Of a DNA stretch of 50,209 nt, positions 33,131 to 42,239 are shown piece after piece (within the stretch, counting starts at the first letter, position 1; every line of letters starts with the position of its first letter). The DNA is taken from NCBI GenBank assembly GCA_009775355.1, contig VSPN01000011.1, positions 1 through 50,209 on the forward strand, in the 5' to 3' direction. Source of the DNA: Muribaculaceae bacterium (GTDB taxonomy: Bacteria; Bacteroidota; Bacteroidia; Bacteroidales; Muribaculaceae). The translations under genes were made by a program, and so were the position numbers. The notes beneath the pieces are model-generated. The model was not told the origin of the DNA. It saw nothing but the letters and a program-made list of their open reading frames with translations, and made no database searches.

Positions 33131-34441
33131 ATGAAACCCAGGACAGCATTACAAAAGCAAGTGGCAAGGCTATCCGCCACACTGCGCCCCATAACCGCCA
33201 CACAAGAGAAATGGGCATACCGCCACTGCTTTGAGCATTTCGCCTATCGCACCAATAGCGGAACAATGACCTGCTCCGACTGCGGACACGTTTGGAAAGG
33301 CGAGAAAGGCAATCTTTGCGACACTGTCGCAGGTTGCAAATGCCCTCACTGCGGAACTGAACTGAAAGTGAAGGACACCCGCAAACGCACCCATAAGGAA
33401 ACCGCATATTTCAGCATCATAACAGCGCACAAGGGTTTTCAAGTAATCCGTGTGTCGCAGATAACGAGCGAAAGCCGTAAGGGAGAGGTCAGACAACTCT
33501 ATTGTCAGGAGGTCGTGCAAAGGTGGATTTCTCCGGAAGGTAAAGTTACCGACATGGCTCTGCTCCGTGGATTTACTTTCCATTACTGCGACTGCTGGTC
33601 TTATTGGAGCGAAATGGAGATACGCCCGCACAACTCACTGTATGATGATGTTGTCGCATGGAGCGATGTCTATCCGAGAATTAAGGTAATACCCCAGCTC
33701 AAACGCAACGGCTTCAAGGGTGATTTCCACGGCATATCACCCGTCAGACTTTTCAAGGCTCTGCTTGCAGACCCAAGAATGGAAACACTGCTGAAAGCCG
33801 GAGAGATTGAGGAAATGAAATACTTTATTGCCAATCCCGACAATGCGGATGAATTTTGGGCATCGTACCTTATCGCCAAACGCCACCGCTATCATATCAA
33901 CAACATCGGAATGTGGTGCGATTATCTGCGGATGCTGAAGAACCTCGGCAAAGACCTACGCAATCCCAAGAACATCTGCCCCGAAGATTTCATGGAGGCG
34001 CACGACGGATTGAGCCGAATGATAGAGGACAGACGCAGAAAGGAGCGCGAGGAAGCCGACCGCAGGAGAGCCGAGGAAAGACTGCTCCGAGAGAAAGAGA
34101 ACGAGGAACAGTTCAAGGCTCTAAAATCCAAATTCTTCGGTCTGGTAATCTCCGACAATGAAATATCGGTGAAGGTGCTTGAGAGCATAGAGGAATACTG
34201 CCAAGAGGGTAACTCCCAGCACATCTGCGTATTCTCATCTTCCTACTACCTCAAAAAGAACACGCTGGTATTGTCGGCAAGGATTGGCGATACCATAATA
34301 GAGACGGTAGAGGTTGACTTGCAGACCCTCAAAGTTGTGCAGTGCCACGGCAAATATAACAAGGACACCGAGTATCACGACCGCATCATCGACCTTGTGA
34401 ACTCAAACGCCCGACTCATCAAGGAGAGAATGACCGCCTAA
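33131..34441 (+). CDS. PcfJ-like protein of conjugative elements
   Basis: A 436-residue protein of the PcfJ family, named after the Enterococcus pCF10 gene and common in Bacteroidota ICEs. A zinc-ribbon-like segment with CSDCGHVW, GNLCDT, and GCKCPHCGTEL lies at residues 55-80. A central conserved region contains FHYCDCWSYWSEMEIRPH and LRMLKNLGKDLRNPKN. A long charged helix rich in Arg/Glu (about residues 290-345) is a likely coiled coil. Function is unknown. It is the partner gene of the interrupted pcfK. Confidence 0.85.
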   Translation: MKPRTALQKQVARLSATLRPITATQEKWAYRHCFEHFAYRTNSGTMTCSDCGHVWKGEKGNLCDTVAGCKCPHCGTELKVKDTRKRTHKETAYFSIITAHKGFQVIRVSQITSESRKGEVRQLYCQEVVQRWISPEGKVTDMALLRGFTFHYCDCWSYWSEMEIRPHNSLYDDVVAWSDVYPRIKVIPQLKRNGFKGDFHGISPVRLFKALLADPRMETLLKAGEIEEMKYFIANPDNADEFWASYLIAKRHRYHINNIGMWCDYLRMLKNLGKDLRNPKNICPEDFMEAHDGLSRMIEDRRRKEREEADRRRAEERLLREKENEEQFKALKSKFFGLVISDNEISVKVLESIEEYCQEGNSQHICVFSSSYYLKKNTLVLSARIGDTIIETVEVDLQTLKVVQCHGKYNKDTEYHDRIIDLVNSNARLIKERMTA

Positions 34442-34495
34442 AGTTTAACCCGACCACCGCCCGAAATATGGCGGTGGTCATAATCCCCACCCATT

Positions 34496-34753
34496 ATGAA
34501 TGTAATAATTGAAAGTCTTATATTTGATTTTGACAACAAGGTGCGTGAAACAGTCCTTGAACTGATAAACCGCATATTGCTTACGAAAGACGAAAAGGAA
34601 TTGCGGGAAACAATCTCGGCATATGCCCTTCGCAGCGACCTTGACAGATACTTCGTGTATGGCTTTGGCAAACATCACTTTTGGGTAAAACAGCGCAAGG
34701 TCAGCGACCCTGAACAGACTTTTGAACAGCGTATGATATTTGTAAAATTCTAA
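34496..34753 (+). CDS. Conserved small ICE protein of unknown function
   Basis: An 85-residue soluble protein (MNVIIESLIFDFDNKVRETV) with no motif I can name. It follows pcfJ by 54 bases and precedes the DUF3873 gene by 12, so it belongs to the same plus-strand transcript. Confidence 0.65.
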   Translation: MNVIIESLIFDFDNKVRETVLELINRILLTKDEKELRETISAYALRSDLDRYFVYGFGKHHFWVKQRKVSDPEQTFEQRMIFVKF

Positions 34754-34765
34754 AACGTAAGAGAT

Positions 34766-34978
34766 ATGGCAACGAAAATGACCGCCAACGGAGTGAGTAC
34801 AACCACCACTCCCGGCACTGAACAATACGAGGTGTTTTACACCGGATACCGCACAAGGCGAAAAAAGCATTACCAATATGACTATCGCCACACTGACGGA
34901 GAATTGTATTCCTGCGTGGCTGATACTCTCAAAGAGTGCAGACAACGCCGTGATGAATGGCTGAACAAAAAGAAATAA
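34766..34978 (+). CDS. DUF3873 family protein
   Basis: A 70-residue protein carrying the family pattern NGVSTTTTPGTEQYEVF, YQYDYRHTDGELYSCV and ECRQRRDEWL. It is common in Bacteroidota conjugative transposons; its function is unknown. It is the last gene of the pcfK-pcfJ transcript, before a strong terminator. Confidence 0.82.
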   Translation: MATKMTANGVSTTTTPGTEQYEVFYTGYRTRRKKHYQYDYRHTDGELYSCVADTLKECRQRRDEWLNKKK

Positions 34979-35004
34979 TATTTGCCAAGTCGTAATATAG
35001 CAAG

Positions 35005-35041
35005 TGGAGCGACCTCGTGATGAAGTCGCTCCATTGATTTT
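35005..35041 (+). terminator. Terminator of the pcfK-pcfJ transcript
   Basis: TGGAGCGAC and GTCGCTCCA form a perfect 9-bp stem with an 11-base loop, followed by TTGATTTTG. It is 26 bases after the DUF3873 stop and also lies downstream of the converging tra operon. Confidence 0.7.
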
Positions 35042-35102
35042 GCCAAAAATTTCGGCCGCCACAGGCGGCATTGGCGCATGATAATTGCTATCGCAAATCA
35101 GA

Positions 35103-35600
35103 TTATTTCTGGAATAATACCATAAATTCCATAATTCTCCGCTGGTGTAACTGCTTATGGAATTTGCCTTTATAGCGGCAGTGGGCAGTGTAGGCTTTGA
35201 ATATATTGCGGTCTCCGGCTTTCAGTTTCCGATATACCGAGCTTTTCTTTACCGCGCCCGGTCCGATATTATAGGACAGCACTCCCAAAAGCAGTGCATC
35301 CCTCGGTTCGAGGTCGTTGAAGATACCGATAAACTTATTGAGATCTTTGCGTAGAAGCGCATCAGCCTCCCGCTCACTCATCTTATATCCACGGAAATAT
35401 TTTTCACCGGGGAGTTTTCTATGACCATAACCCAGATATGGCCAGTGCCGGCGAGAATCATGCAGCGTCTCATGGTGCTTGATAATCAGAACAGCTCTCT
35501 CATACGGAGGCAATTCCATTATTGACTTTTTCGCGGCGAAAGCCGGCGAAGTGGCGGTAAACGCCACTATCGCCATAAGGAATATCAGAATTTTTCTCAT
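35103..35600 (-). CDS. Secreted lysozyme-like glycosidase of the transfer operon
   Basis: A 165-residue protein with a signal peptide (MRKILIFLMAIVAFTATSPA, cleavage after AFA). Its T4-type lysozyme (GH24-like) core has Glu in IIKHHETLHDSRRHWPYLGY followed by GHRKLPGE, and LLLGVLSYNIGPGAVKKSS. It probably opens the peptidoglycan locally for the mating channel. It is the last gene of the tra operon and overlaps traQ by 4 bases (ATGA). Confidence 0.82.
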   Translation of the reverse strand: MRKILIFLMAIVAFTATSPAFAAKKSIMELPPYERAVLIIKHHETLHDSRRHWPYLGYGHRKLPGEKYFRGYKMSEREADALLRKDLNKFIGIFNDLEPRDALLLGVLSYNIGPGAVKKSSVYRKLKAGDRNIFKAYTAHCRYKGKFHKQLHQRRIMEFMVLFQK

Positions 35601-36097
35601 CGGATAACCGGGGTTACGGGGCCGACAACCGGACCGATGATTGTGCCGCCTTCATCATCGCTGTCCTTACTGTTGAACTCGAAGGTCTGCTCCCACGGTG
35701 TCGAGCCGAAATTGTCCTCAACAACCACGAGGAATTTATGGGCATCGGCACTCTTGGCGGTGTAGTTGAGCCGGAATGTCTTGTTTTCAAGAAGAACACG
35801 GTCGTTATTTACCAGCACTGGGCCATCGACGAGTTTGAGAGTGCCTTCGCCGTCATACTGGAAATAGCGGATTGTGTAGAGGGTGTTGGTGTAGTTGCCC
35901 TCCGGCTTAATCTCGAAGCGCAGCTCAACGGTCTGCCCCTGCATGATTTTGTCAGCGTAGGGCATCACTTCCACCGTGAACGGATAGGACTGCTGAACAT
36001 CGAGGTCGTCGGAACAGGATGTGAGGCTGCACACGGCAGCGATTACGAGGGTGAGGAAGGCGATTAAGCCGAATGATTTTTTATTGGATTTTTTCAT
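35597..36097 (-). CDS. traQ: Conjugative transposon protein TraQ
   Basis: A 166-residue predicted lipoprotein. The signal sequence ends in the lipobox LTSC near residue 28, followed by an acidic start and a beta-rich domain of the DUF3872/TraQ type (PFTVEVMPYADKIMQGQTVE). The C terminus is rich in Gly/Pro/Val. Its role in transfer is not defined. Confidence 0.8.
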   Translation of the reverse strand: MKKSNKKSFGLIAFLTLVIAAVCSLTSCSDDLDVQQSYPFTVEVMPYADKIMQGQTVELRFEIKPEGNYTNTLYTIRYFQYDGEGTLKLVDGPVLVNNDRVLLENKTFRLNYTAKSADAHKFLVVVEDNFGSTPWEQTFEFNSKDSDDEGGTIIGPVVGPVTPVIR

Positions 36098-36113
36098 TTT
36101 CGTGTCTGGTTTT

Positions 36114-36980
36114 TTAGAGTTTCAATTTTGAAGTTCTCTTGGGTGTGAGCGATTGCAGATAGTCGTTCAGATCCTTGTGGTCGGGATAGAGCGCGGATTT
36201 GTCGCTCACTCTGTCGCCGAACTCGCGGCGCAGTCTGGCGACTGCGGCACGCCCGGCGGTGTCGTTGTCAAGATAGCACAGTATCAGCGGGTATTCCGCA
36301 AGAACCGGGATCGCCTTGCCGACATTAGCAACGGAATTAAGCACAACACTGTCGTTGCCGTCGTTGTAGCCGAGGCGTTCAGCCGAAAGAAAGTCTATGA
36401 AGCCCTCGAACACGTTGCAGCGCGGATTGCCGCCGGATATGCGTGTAATGCTCTTTGGTGGATAACTCCCCTTAAAAAAGGGATTCCGAAGCTCAAATCC
36501 GTGGTCGTTGTTCTCAAAGCCGATGGCGTAATAGTGTTTGCCGTGAAACTCATAGTCCACCTGCACGCAGTAGCGTTGTGCAATCTCTTTCGGTATCCCT
36601 CGCTCTGACAGATAGCGGAGTAACGCCGGCGACTCCAGACGGGATATTTCAAGGTTCTCGAATGTCGGTTCCTCAACAAACGGCATCGGTTTGTATGGGT
36701 CTGCCACAGGCATATTCATCTTTTCGGCAATATACCGTGCCTGCTCAACGAAATCGGTCTTGCCCGACAATACCCCGGCGAGTGTGAAGATGTCGCCGCC
36801 TTCGCCCGTACCGAAATCGAACCATACATTTTTGCGCGGATTTACATGAAACGACGGCTTTCTTTCGTTGCGGTACGGCGCATAAAACCACAGACCTTTG
36901 CTGTCGCGTCCGGTCGGATCGTAGCCGAGGCGGTGCAGAAAATCTACAAGGGATATTCCTTTGATAGCGTCTATATCCAT
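36114..36980 (-). CDS. traP: TraP DNA primase
   Basis: A 288-residue DnaG-type primase fragment. An N-terminal CHC2-like domain (SLVDFLHRLGYDPTGRDSKG, then RNERKPSFHVNP and FGTGEGGDIFTL) keeps the fold pattern but lacks all zinc-binding Cys residues. A Toprim domain follows, with Glu in NVFEGFIDFLS and LCYLDNDTAGRAAV (DxD). It is expected to prime synthesis on the transferred single strand. The start is 3 bases after the preceding stop. Confidence 0.85.
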   Translation of the reverse strand: MDIDAIKGISLVDFLHRLGYDPTGRDSKGLWFYAPYRNERKPSFHVNPRKNVWFDFGTGEGGDIFTLAGVLSGKTDFVEQARYIAEKMNMPVADPYKPMPFVEEPTFENLEISRLESPALLRYLSERGIPKEIAQRYCVQVDYEFHGKHYYAIGFENNDHGFELRNPFFKGSYPPKSITRISGGNPRCNVFEGFIDFLSAERLGYNDGNDSVVLNSVANVGKAIPVLAEYPLILCYLDNDTAGRAAVARLRREFGDRVSDKSALYPDHKDLNDYLQSLTPKRTSKLKL

Positions 36981-36983
36981 AGG

Positions 36984-37436
36984 CTAAAAGCGCATTTTGC
37001 GTCCGGGCTTCGGCTTCCGGGTTTCCTCCTTCGGCTGCTCCTGCTTGGCATCGGCTCTTTTGCCATCTTTGTTCTTGACAAGCATTGCCAGTATCATATC
37101 AGCATTGGGACTTTCACCGTTACCCAGAACCTCGTAGCATTTGAAATCCATAATCTTTTTCATCTCGGCGGCGATGAAAAGATTTAATTCCGAGCGATTG
37201 CAACTGCCGGTTATCTCATAGGCAAGATCATAAATTCCACCGTAGCATTTCTCCGGCTCCTGTTTGTCGTACCAGCCGTTCTTTTCGGTATCCACGACGA
37301 TGGAATCGTCAGAGGAATACGGACTGTCGTATGTCAGCCGGTTGCCGTCGCGGGCTGTCGGCTCATAGCCCATAGCCCGCATGAAATCCGCGAGAGGCAG
37401 ATTGTGTATGTCAAGGTCGAATACTTTGATACCCAT
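36984..37436 (-). CDS. Stand-alone degenerate CHC2-like protein, paralogue of the TraP N terminus
   Basis: A 150-residue protein. Its first 80 residues follow the same pattern as the N terminus of TraP: LPLADFMRAMGYEPTARDGN, a short beta hairpin, then KNGWYDKQEPEKCYGGIYDL in place of the FGTGEGGDIFTL block. There is no Toprim domain. The end is Lys/Pro-rich (KPKPGRKMRF), perhaps nucleic-acid binding. It is packed between traO and traP with 3-base gaps. An accessory to the primase is a reasonable inference; no activity is known. Confidence 0.65.
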   Translation of the reverse strand: MGIKVFDLDIHNLPLADFMRAMGYEPTARDGNRLTYDSPYSSDDSIVVDTEKNGWYDKQEPEKCYGGIYDLAYEITGSCNRSELNLFIAAEMKKIMDFKCYEVLGNGESPNADMILAMLVKNKDGKRADAKQEQPKEETRKPKPGRKMRF

Positions 37437-37439
37437 AGC

Positions 37440-38021
37440 TCACTCGATTATGAATTTGACGCCGACACCATACTGCGTATGGAAATGCCCGATTGTGTTG
37501 CCGAATACAAAACGCTCCTTTACGTTGGCTGTCAGCGCGATTTTATCAGAGAGATAGAAATCAGCTTGCAGAGTGAGCGCACCGCCATAGATGAAGGCGT
37601 CGCCGTTGTGGAGCGTGGAGCCGTCGGACAGGATGTGTTTGCCCCAGTTTACCGTTTCGTAGCCTCCGAGAGCCGACACACCGCCATAGAGGTGGAATGT
37701 CTGGGAATAGTCGCTGACAAGGTGTAGGTTATATCCCGCCTCCGCCGTGAACTGCGCCACGGGGATGCGTCCCTTTTCGGCGTAAGGTTTATAGGTCTGG
37801 AGATACTCGCCGCCGAAGCTCCATGTGTTCGCGCCACCTTTGAACACCGAGTAATACACGCCGAAGGAATAGCCGCAGTCACGGGAACTGCCGGTATAAA
37901 AACCGTCTGTCATATCCGTCTTTATTTCCACGGCTGACATACCGGGGAGGCATCGCTGGGCCATTGCCTGCCCTCCGCAGAGGGCAAGCATGGCAGCGAT
38001 TATCATCATCGCTTTTCTCAT
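37440..38021 (-). CDS. traO: Conjugative transposon protein TraO
   Basis: A 193-residue protein with a signal peptide (MRKAMMIIAAMLALCGGQAM, cut after AMA). Alternating beta-strand pattern and a C-terminal aromatic-rich end (YGVGVKFIIE) suggest a small outer-membrane barrel of the conjugal TraO family. The gene order traN-traO supports the name. Confidence 0.83.
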   Translation of the reverse strand: MRKAMMIIAAMLALCGGQAMAQRCLPGMSAVEIKTDMTDGFYTGSSRDCGYSFGVYYSVFKGGANTWSFGGEYLQTYKPYAEKGRIPVAQFTAEAGYNLHLVSDYSQTFHLYGGVSALGGYETVNWGKHILSDGSTLHNGDAFIYGGALTLQADFYLSDKIALTANVKERFVFGNTIGHFHTQYGVGVKFIIE

Positions 38022-38024
38022 GGG

Positions 38025-39038
38025 TTACTGAATTGAAAGTTCGTCGATTACGTTTGCTCTTACAATATCCTCGTTCTCCACCACGAAGGACTGGTGTCTG
38101 CCACCGTCCTTCTCGGCGACCTCGATCACAAGGTGCTTATCGTCGGGAATTGTGAATTTTTCCAGAGCGAACACAGTGCGCTCCGAGGATTTTGCCGGAA
38201 CGACCACTACATAGTTTTGGGCGCGCAGCGGCTCCAACACCTGCTCCTGCATGGCGGTTCGCTTGATAACCTTCTTATCCACAATCTTGAACGATACAAA
38301 ATCTATGTCGAAAGGAATGTTGGAGGTGTTTTTCAACTCGGTATGAAAGTAGAGAAGTCCGTTGTTGGCATAGATGGATTTCAGAAGGAACTGTACCCCG
38401 AAACGCTTTGAGCCTATATGCTTGATTTCACGCTTGTTCTGCTTATAGATTGATTTCATAATCAGCTTGACAAGCATGGGCGATTCAGAGCCAAGACGCT
38501 CCAAGTATATCTCCTGCGCGTTGTTGGGACGATTCACCGATTCTCCGTCGTGGAGAAAGTCTGTCATCTCGATACTGAGCAACAGCGGCTCTTTGGCGAA
38601 TTTCACGTTAAACGTATAATAGCTGCCATCCTCCGTGATTACCGACAGGTTTGTTTCCTGCTTGAAGGACTTGAAGGCGGATTTCACACGCAGCACGTTC
38701 TTCGCACCGTCAGCAAGTCCGGCGACAAGGTTTTCATTGCCCAAATCCACATAGGTGATTTCTGCCGGGAAAATGATGTGCGTAGTCTTCTCATAGCATA
38801 CTTCCAGAGCGTGAGGTGGAATCATCCGGTCGAAGCCGACTTTTCGGGTCAGACCATCAAACTTGTCGCCGTCGGTGTAGTTGGAGCCGTACACATTGTG
38901 GTCGTGTTCGGCAACCTGTTCAGTGTCAGGCGACACGTTGTTATCGGCACTATTGGCTGTCTTTTTGCCTTTTGCGAAGGCGGAGGTTGCCATGCCTATG
39001 ACGGCGATGGCTGAAAGAATAATTTTTTTCAGTTTCAT
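38025..39038 (-). CDS. traN: Conjugative transposon protein TraN (VirB9-like)
   Basis: A 337-residue secreted protein (signal MKLKKIILSAIAVIGMATSA). The DUF4138/TraN family domain has the segment DRMIPPHALEVCYEKTTHII and a C-terminal beta-sandwich (NIPFDIDFVSFKIVDKKVIK). By analogy it is the VirB9-like part of the outer-membrane core complex and partner of TraM. It is preceded by traM with a 22-base gap. Confidence 0.86.
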   Translation of the reverse strand: MKLKKIILSAIAVIGMATSAFAKGKKTANSADNNVSPDTEQVAEHDHNVYGSNYTDGDKFDGLTRKVGFDRMIPPHALEVCYEKTTHIIFPAEITYVDLGNENLVAGLADGAKNVLRVKSAFKSFKQETNLSVITEDGSYYTFNVKFAKEPLLLSIEMTDFLHDGESVNRPNNAQEIYLERLGSESPMLVKLIMKSIYKQNKREIKHIGSKRFGVQFLLKSIYANNGLLYFHTELKNTSNIPFDIDFVSFKIVDKKVIKRTAMQEQVLEPLRAQNYVVVVPAKSSERTVFALEKFTIPDDKHLVIEVAEKDGGRHQSFVVENEDIVRANVIDELSIQ

Positions 39039-39060
39039 TTTTACGTTGGATTTAAGTGGT

Positions 39061-40257
39061 TTAATTGTTTTCCGGCTGGTAAAGCATTACGCGGTACCCG
39101 GATTTCAGATGTACTTTGACAGTCCGCATCTTCTTTGTGAGATATTGGCTTACACCGTTGATAAGCCCACGGCCCACATCGGAGACAATCTGCGCACCGG
39201 CATCGGTTGAGATGTTGATTGAGCTGCCCATCGTGCTGCCCATATTGGCTCCGATTTCGTGAAGTGCGTCAGATTCCATCGAGTTGGGGATATTTATACC
39301 CTCCTGACCATCGGAATCATACACTTTCAGCTCAACTTCATATATAGAGCCTCCGGTTTCCACCGAGGTAATCTCGATTTCCAGACGCTCGTCCTGCAAC
39401 CTTGCCAGTCCCGTCAGCGTAGTCTGGCGAGGGATGAGCCTGTTTCCGATCCACATTGGTTCGGTTGTCCGCAGCTTTACGGACTGCCCGTTGGTTACCG
39501 ACTGGTCTCCGGCTATGACAGCGGCGATTGTGTTCCTACCTGCCGAGCGTTTTATGCCGACAGAGGTGTTGAAGCCACGGTCGTTTGTGGCGGCACTTAA
39601 AGTCGATACGACATTGTGGGTCACGTTCTGCATCGGCTGTACATTGCGTTTACCTTTCTCTTCGGATTGTGCCGGAGGTGCCTGGCCGTTGACATTGTTG
39701 CCATTGCCCATATACTGCGCCGCCAACTGATAAGACCTTTCAAGCAGTTCCATCTCGTTGGGTTGTCGGGTCTGCTGTTGTGCCATAGCATTCTGCATCT
39801 CCAGCTCATCAATCCGTGCCTGCAATTCGGCCACCTGCGCCGATTCATTGTAGTCAGGCACATAAAAATCCTGTAACGATGCCTGCGCCTGCTGGTATGC
39901 CGCCGCAGAGTTCTGGATTTCATCGGGGACTGTCGGCGTTGCCGGGGCAGTAACCGTGTCGAGCTGGAGCGATACGGCGTTGATTGTGCTGTCGTTGCGC
40001 GACTTCTCTTTCTGCGCCTGTTCCTGTTCGTATGCCTTCAGTTTGGTATCGGGCATACCGGCGGAAGTCTGGTCTGGCAGCTCCATGTTCGCCTTTCCTT
40101 TTGCCGTCTCATCCTCGCTGCTTGGGGCGAAGATGATCCACAGGCATACAAGAAAGGACAATATAAGGAGTGTATAGACCGTGAGGCGTTTGAGCCGCTC
40201 CCGTTCAGCCACAGTCTTGGGCGTGAACTTCGTTTTGAGGTCGTCAATCAGTTTCAT
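39061..40257 (-). CDS. traM: Conjugative transposon protein TraM (VirB10-like)
   Basis: A 398-residue protein with a cytoplasmic N terminus (about 25 residues), one membrane segment (LTVYTLLILSFLVCLWIIFA) and a long periplasmic part. That part has a Gln/Ala-rich coiled-coil region around residues 110-190. The C-terminal TraM domain has GRNTIAAVIAGDQSVTNGQS and RLIPRQTTLTGLARLQ, like VirB10. It probably spans the periplasm as scaffold of the mating channel. Its start overlaps the end of traL by 14 bases. Confidence 0.87.
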   Translation of the reverse strand: MKLIDDLKTKFTPKTVAERERLKRLTVYTLLILSFLVCLWIIFAPSSEDETAKGKANMELPDQTSAGMPDTKLKAYEQEQAQKEKSRNDSTINAVSLQLDTVTAPATPTVPDEIQNSAAAYQQAQASLQDFYVPDYNESAQVAELQARIDELEMQNAMAQQQTRQPNEMELLERSYQLAAQYMGNGNNVNGQAPPAQSEEKGKRNVQPMQNVTHNVVSTLSAATNDRGFNTSVGIKRSAGRNTIAAVIAGDQSVTNGQSVKLRTTEPMWIGNRLIPRQTTLTGLARLQDERLEIEITSVETGGSIYEVELKVYDSDGQEGINIPNSMESDALHEIGANMGSTMGSSINISTDAGAQIVSDVGRGLINGVSQYLTKKMRTVKVHLKSGYRVMLYQPENN

Positions 40258-40561
40258 GGCTTATGTTATAAGATGAAACATCGGGAGCATTATCCTTCGG
40301 AAGTTCCAGTTGCCTGATATGCTCTATCTCGACCGCCTGCCGAGCGTGGCCGGCACCCATCTTGTAGCAGGCGTGTCCGAACACGAAGAAGGCAGTGAGG
40401 ATGAACGCTGACAGCAGGACTGTAACGACCATCAGCCGCTGGTTACGGGGAAGGTCGTCGCACGCCTTTTTCACCCGTTCTTTGATTTTCCCTTTCGGGG
40501 CGTGCCACACCTTATTATATAAGGGTGCCACGAGGTTGTTGATTTTCTGTTTTATGCTCAT
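40244..40561 (-). CDS. traL: Conjugative transposon protein TraL
   Basis: A 105-residue bitopic membrane protein of the DUF3989/TraL type, with a basic N terminus and one hydrophobic segment (LMVVTVLLSAFILTAFFVFG). The traK stop and traL start overlap as ATGA. Its exact role in transfer is unknown. Confidence 0.8.
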   Translation of the reverse strand: MSIKQKINNLVAPLYNKVWHAPKGKIKERVKKACDDLPRNQRLMVVTVLLSAFILTAFFVFGHACYKMGAGHARQAVEIEHIRQLELPKDNAPDVSSYNISHETD

Positions 40562-41193
40562 TGGGATAAGTTTCTTTTTGTGGTTATCAAATCTTTGTTC
40601 TCCAAGATTGTCAGACCCTCGATCATGAAGCCGTTGGGATTGTCGTCGGAGCGCGACACATTAGAAAGTCGGCATTGTGTAATCAGCGACCTTTCGGTCA
40701 CGTTGCTCTGACGGATAATCATCTGCCGTGCATAGGTTCTAACCTGATAGGGATAGTCGTTGAAATCGGCGACTATGCTATCCACCTGAAGCACCTGTGT
40801 GATGTTTCCGGCGATGATGCGGTTGTAGTATCCTTTCTCCACATAATCGGAGTAATAATTGTAGGCACTCCTGTCGGCCAGTGACATGGCGCGGTTGATG
40901 TTGTGTTCAATCGCCGACTTGTCGGGCGACAGGGTGAAGAACAGTTCGTGGAAGCGGCGCACGTGTTCCCGCGCCTCCGCCGGTCTGTTCTGCTCCATGT
41001 CCTGGGACAAGGCGAGCATAAGCGACTTGCCGTTGTCGAGGACATAGATTTTCTCGCGCTGCTTTTCGGCGAAATTCAGCGACAGCACCACGGAGCCGAT
41101 TGCGATGAAAGCGCAGAGCGACACCATGATTATGCCGAAAAGCCTTATCTGCCGAAAAGAGGTCTCGATGTTTTTTAATGACTTAAATTCCAT
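40558..41193 (-). CDS. traK: Conjugative transposon protein TraK (VirB8-like)
   Basis: A 211-residue protein with one N-terminal membrane segment (LFGIIMVSLCAFIAIGSVVL) followed by a periplasmic NTF2-like domain, the layout of VirB8/TrbF proteins of the inner-membrane complex. It starts MEFKSLKNIETSFRQIRLFG, typical of the family. Confidence 0.87.
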   Translation of the reverse strand: MEFKSLKNIETSFRQIRLFGIIMVSLCAFIAIGSVVLSLNFAEKQREKIYVLDNGKSLMLALSQDMEQNRPAEAREHVRRFHELFFTLSPDKSAIEHNINRAMSLADRSAYNYYSDYVEKGYYNRIIAGNITQVLQVDSIVADFNDYPYQVRTYARQMIIRQSNVTERSLITQCRLSNVSRSDDNPNGFMIEGLTILENKDLITTKRNLSQ

Positions 41194-41222
41194 TTAATCA
41201 GTGTTTGAATAGTGTCAGAATA

Positions 41223-42239
41223 CTATTTAAGGAGTTTGCCGACGCGCCCTGCGACATTGCCGGCCACGCCACCTGCGACACTTCCGGCCCACGAGCCTCC
41301 GGTCATTGCGGTGTTGTTGATGGAACGGTTGTAACTGCCCATGCCTCCGGCTTGTATGATCCATCCTGCCACAGTGGGGATTGTGAAGTAGCCGATTATG
41401 CCAATCACCATAAATATACAATAAGCGGTGTTACTCCCGTCAAGGTCAACATTCGGATTATTAGTCAGTTCCGAAATGTCGTTCTGCAACATCAGGACTT
41501 GGATTTTCGCAAGGATTGTGGAGAACAAATCCGCGACCGGTAGCCACAGATATGTCTGAATGTAGCGGCATATCCATTGGACGAGAGTGTTTTGGAATCC
41601 GTCCCAGACTGATATGGCAAAGGAAATCGGTCCGAGTATCGCCAACACTATCAGGAAGAATGTCCTTATCGTGTCTATCGTGAGCGAGGCAGCCTGAAAG
41701 AGCATCTCCAATAATTCCCTGAAGAAATTCTGGATTGCCTTTTTCACTTTGTACATACCTCTCTCGATATACATTCCGGCGGCGGTGCCAATCTCCGTCA
41801 CACCCAACTCATCAATCTGCCTGTCAAACTCGGCGTCGTCCACGAGGTAAGCGGTTGATGGGTCGTTCATCATCTGTTCGTATTCCAGCCTGTCCTTTTC
41901 CTCCCGGTACTTCTTCATGTCAAGAGTCTGGCCTTCGAGCATCGAGGCGGTGCCTTGCACAATTGGCGACATAACGGAATTGATGGTACCGAGTACGACC
42001 GTGGGAAAGAACATGATGCAGAATCCGATTACAAACGGGCGAAGCAGCGGGAACACATCTATCGGTTCGGCTCTTGCGAGTGCCTGCCATATTCGGTAGG
42101 CGACAAAGAACAACGCGCCTAATCCGGCTATGCCCTGGGCCACTCCAGCCATGTCGCCGCAGAGGGGCATCATCTCATCATACAGAGACCGGAGTATGGA
42201 GTGGAGGTTGGAGAAATCAATAGCGCAAAGCATAGGCAT
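41223..42239 (-). CDS. traJ: Conjugative transposon protein TraJ (VirB6-like)
   Basis: A 338-residue polytopic inner-membrane protein. Hydrophobic segments lie around residues 30-50, 65-90, 185-225 and 270-300, ending in a Gly/Ala-rich tail (GSWAGSVAGGVAGNVAGRVG). By position and topology it is the VirB6/TrbL-like channel component. The ATG at 42239 overlaps the traI stop as TGATG and is preferred over a GTG three bases upstream. Confidence 0.86.
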   Translation of the reverse strand: MPMLCAIDFSNLHSILRSLYDEMMPLCGDMAGVAQGIAGLGALFFVAYRIWQALARAEPIDVFPLLRPFVIGFCIMFFPTVVLGTINSVMSPIVQGTASMLEGQTLDMKKYREEKDRLEYEQMMNDPSTAYLVDDAEFDRQIDELGVTEIGTAAGMYIERGMYKVKKAIQNFFRELLEMLFQAASLTIDTIRTFFLIVLAILGPISFAISVWDGFQNTLVQWICRYIQTYLWLPVADLFSTILAKIQVLMLQNDISELTNNPNVDLDGSNTAYCIFMVIGIIGYFTIPTVAGWIIQAGGMGSYNRSINNTAMTGGSWAGSVAGGVAGNVAGRVGKLLK

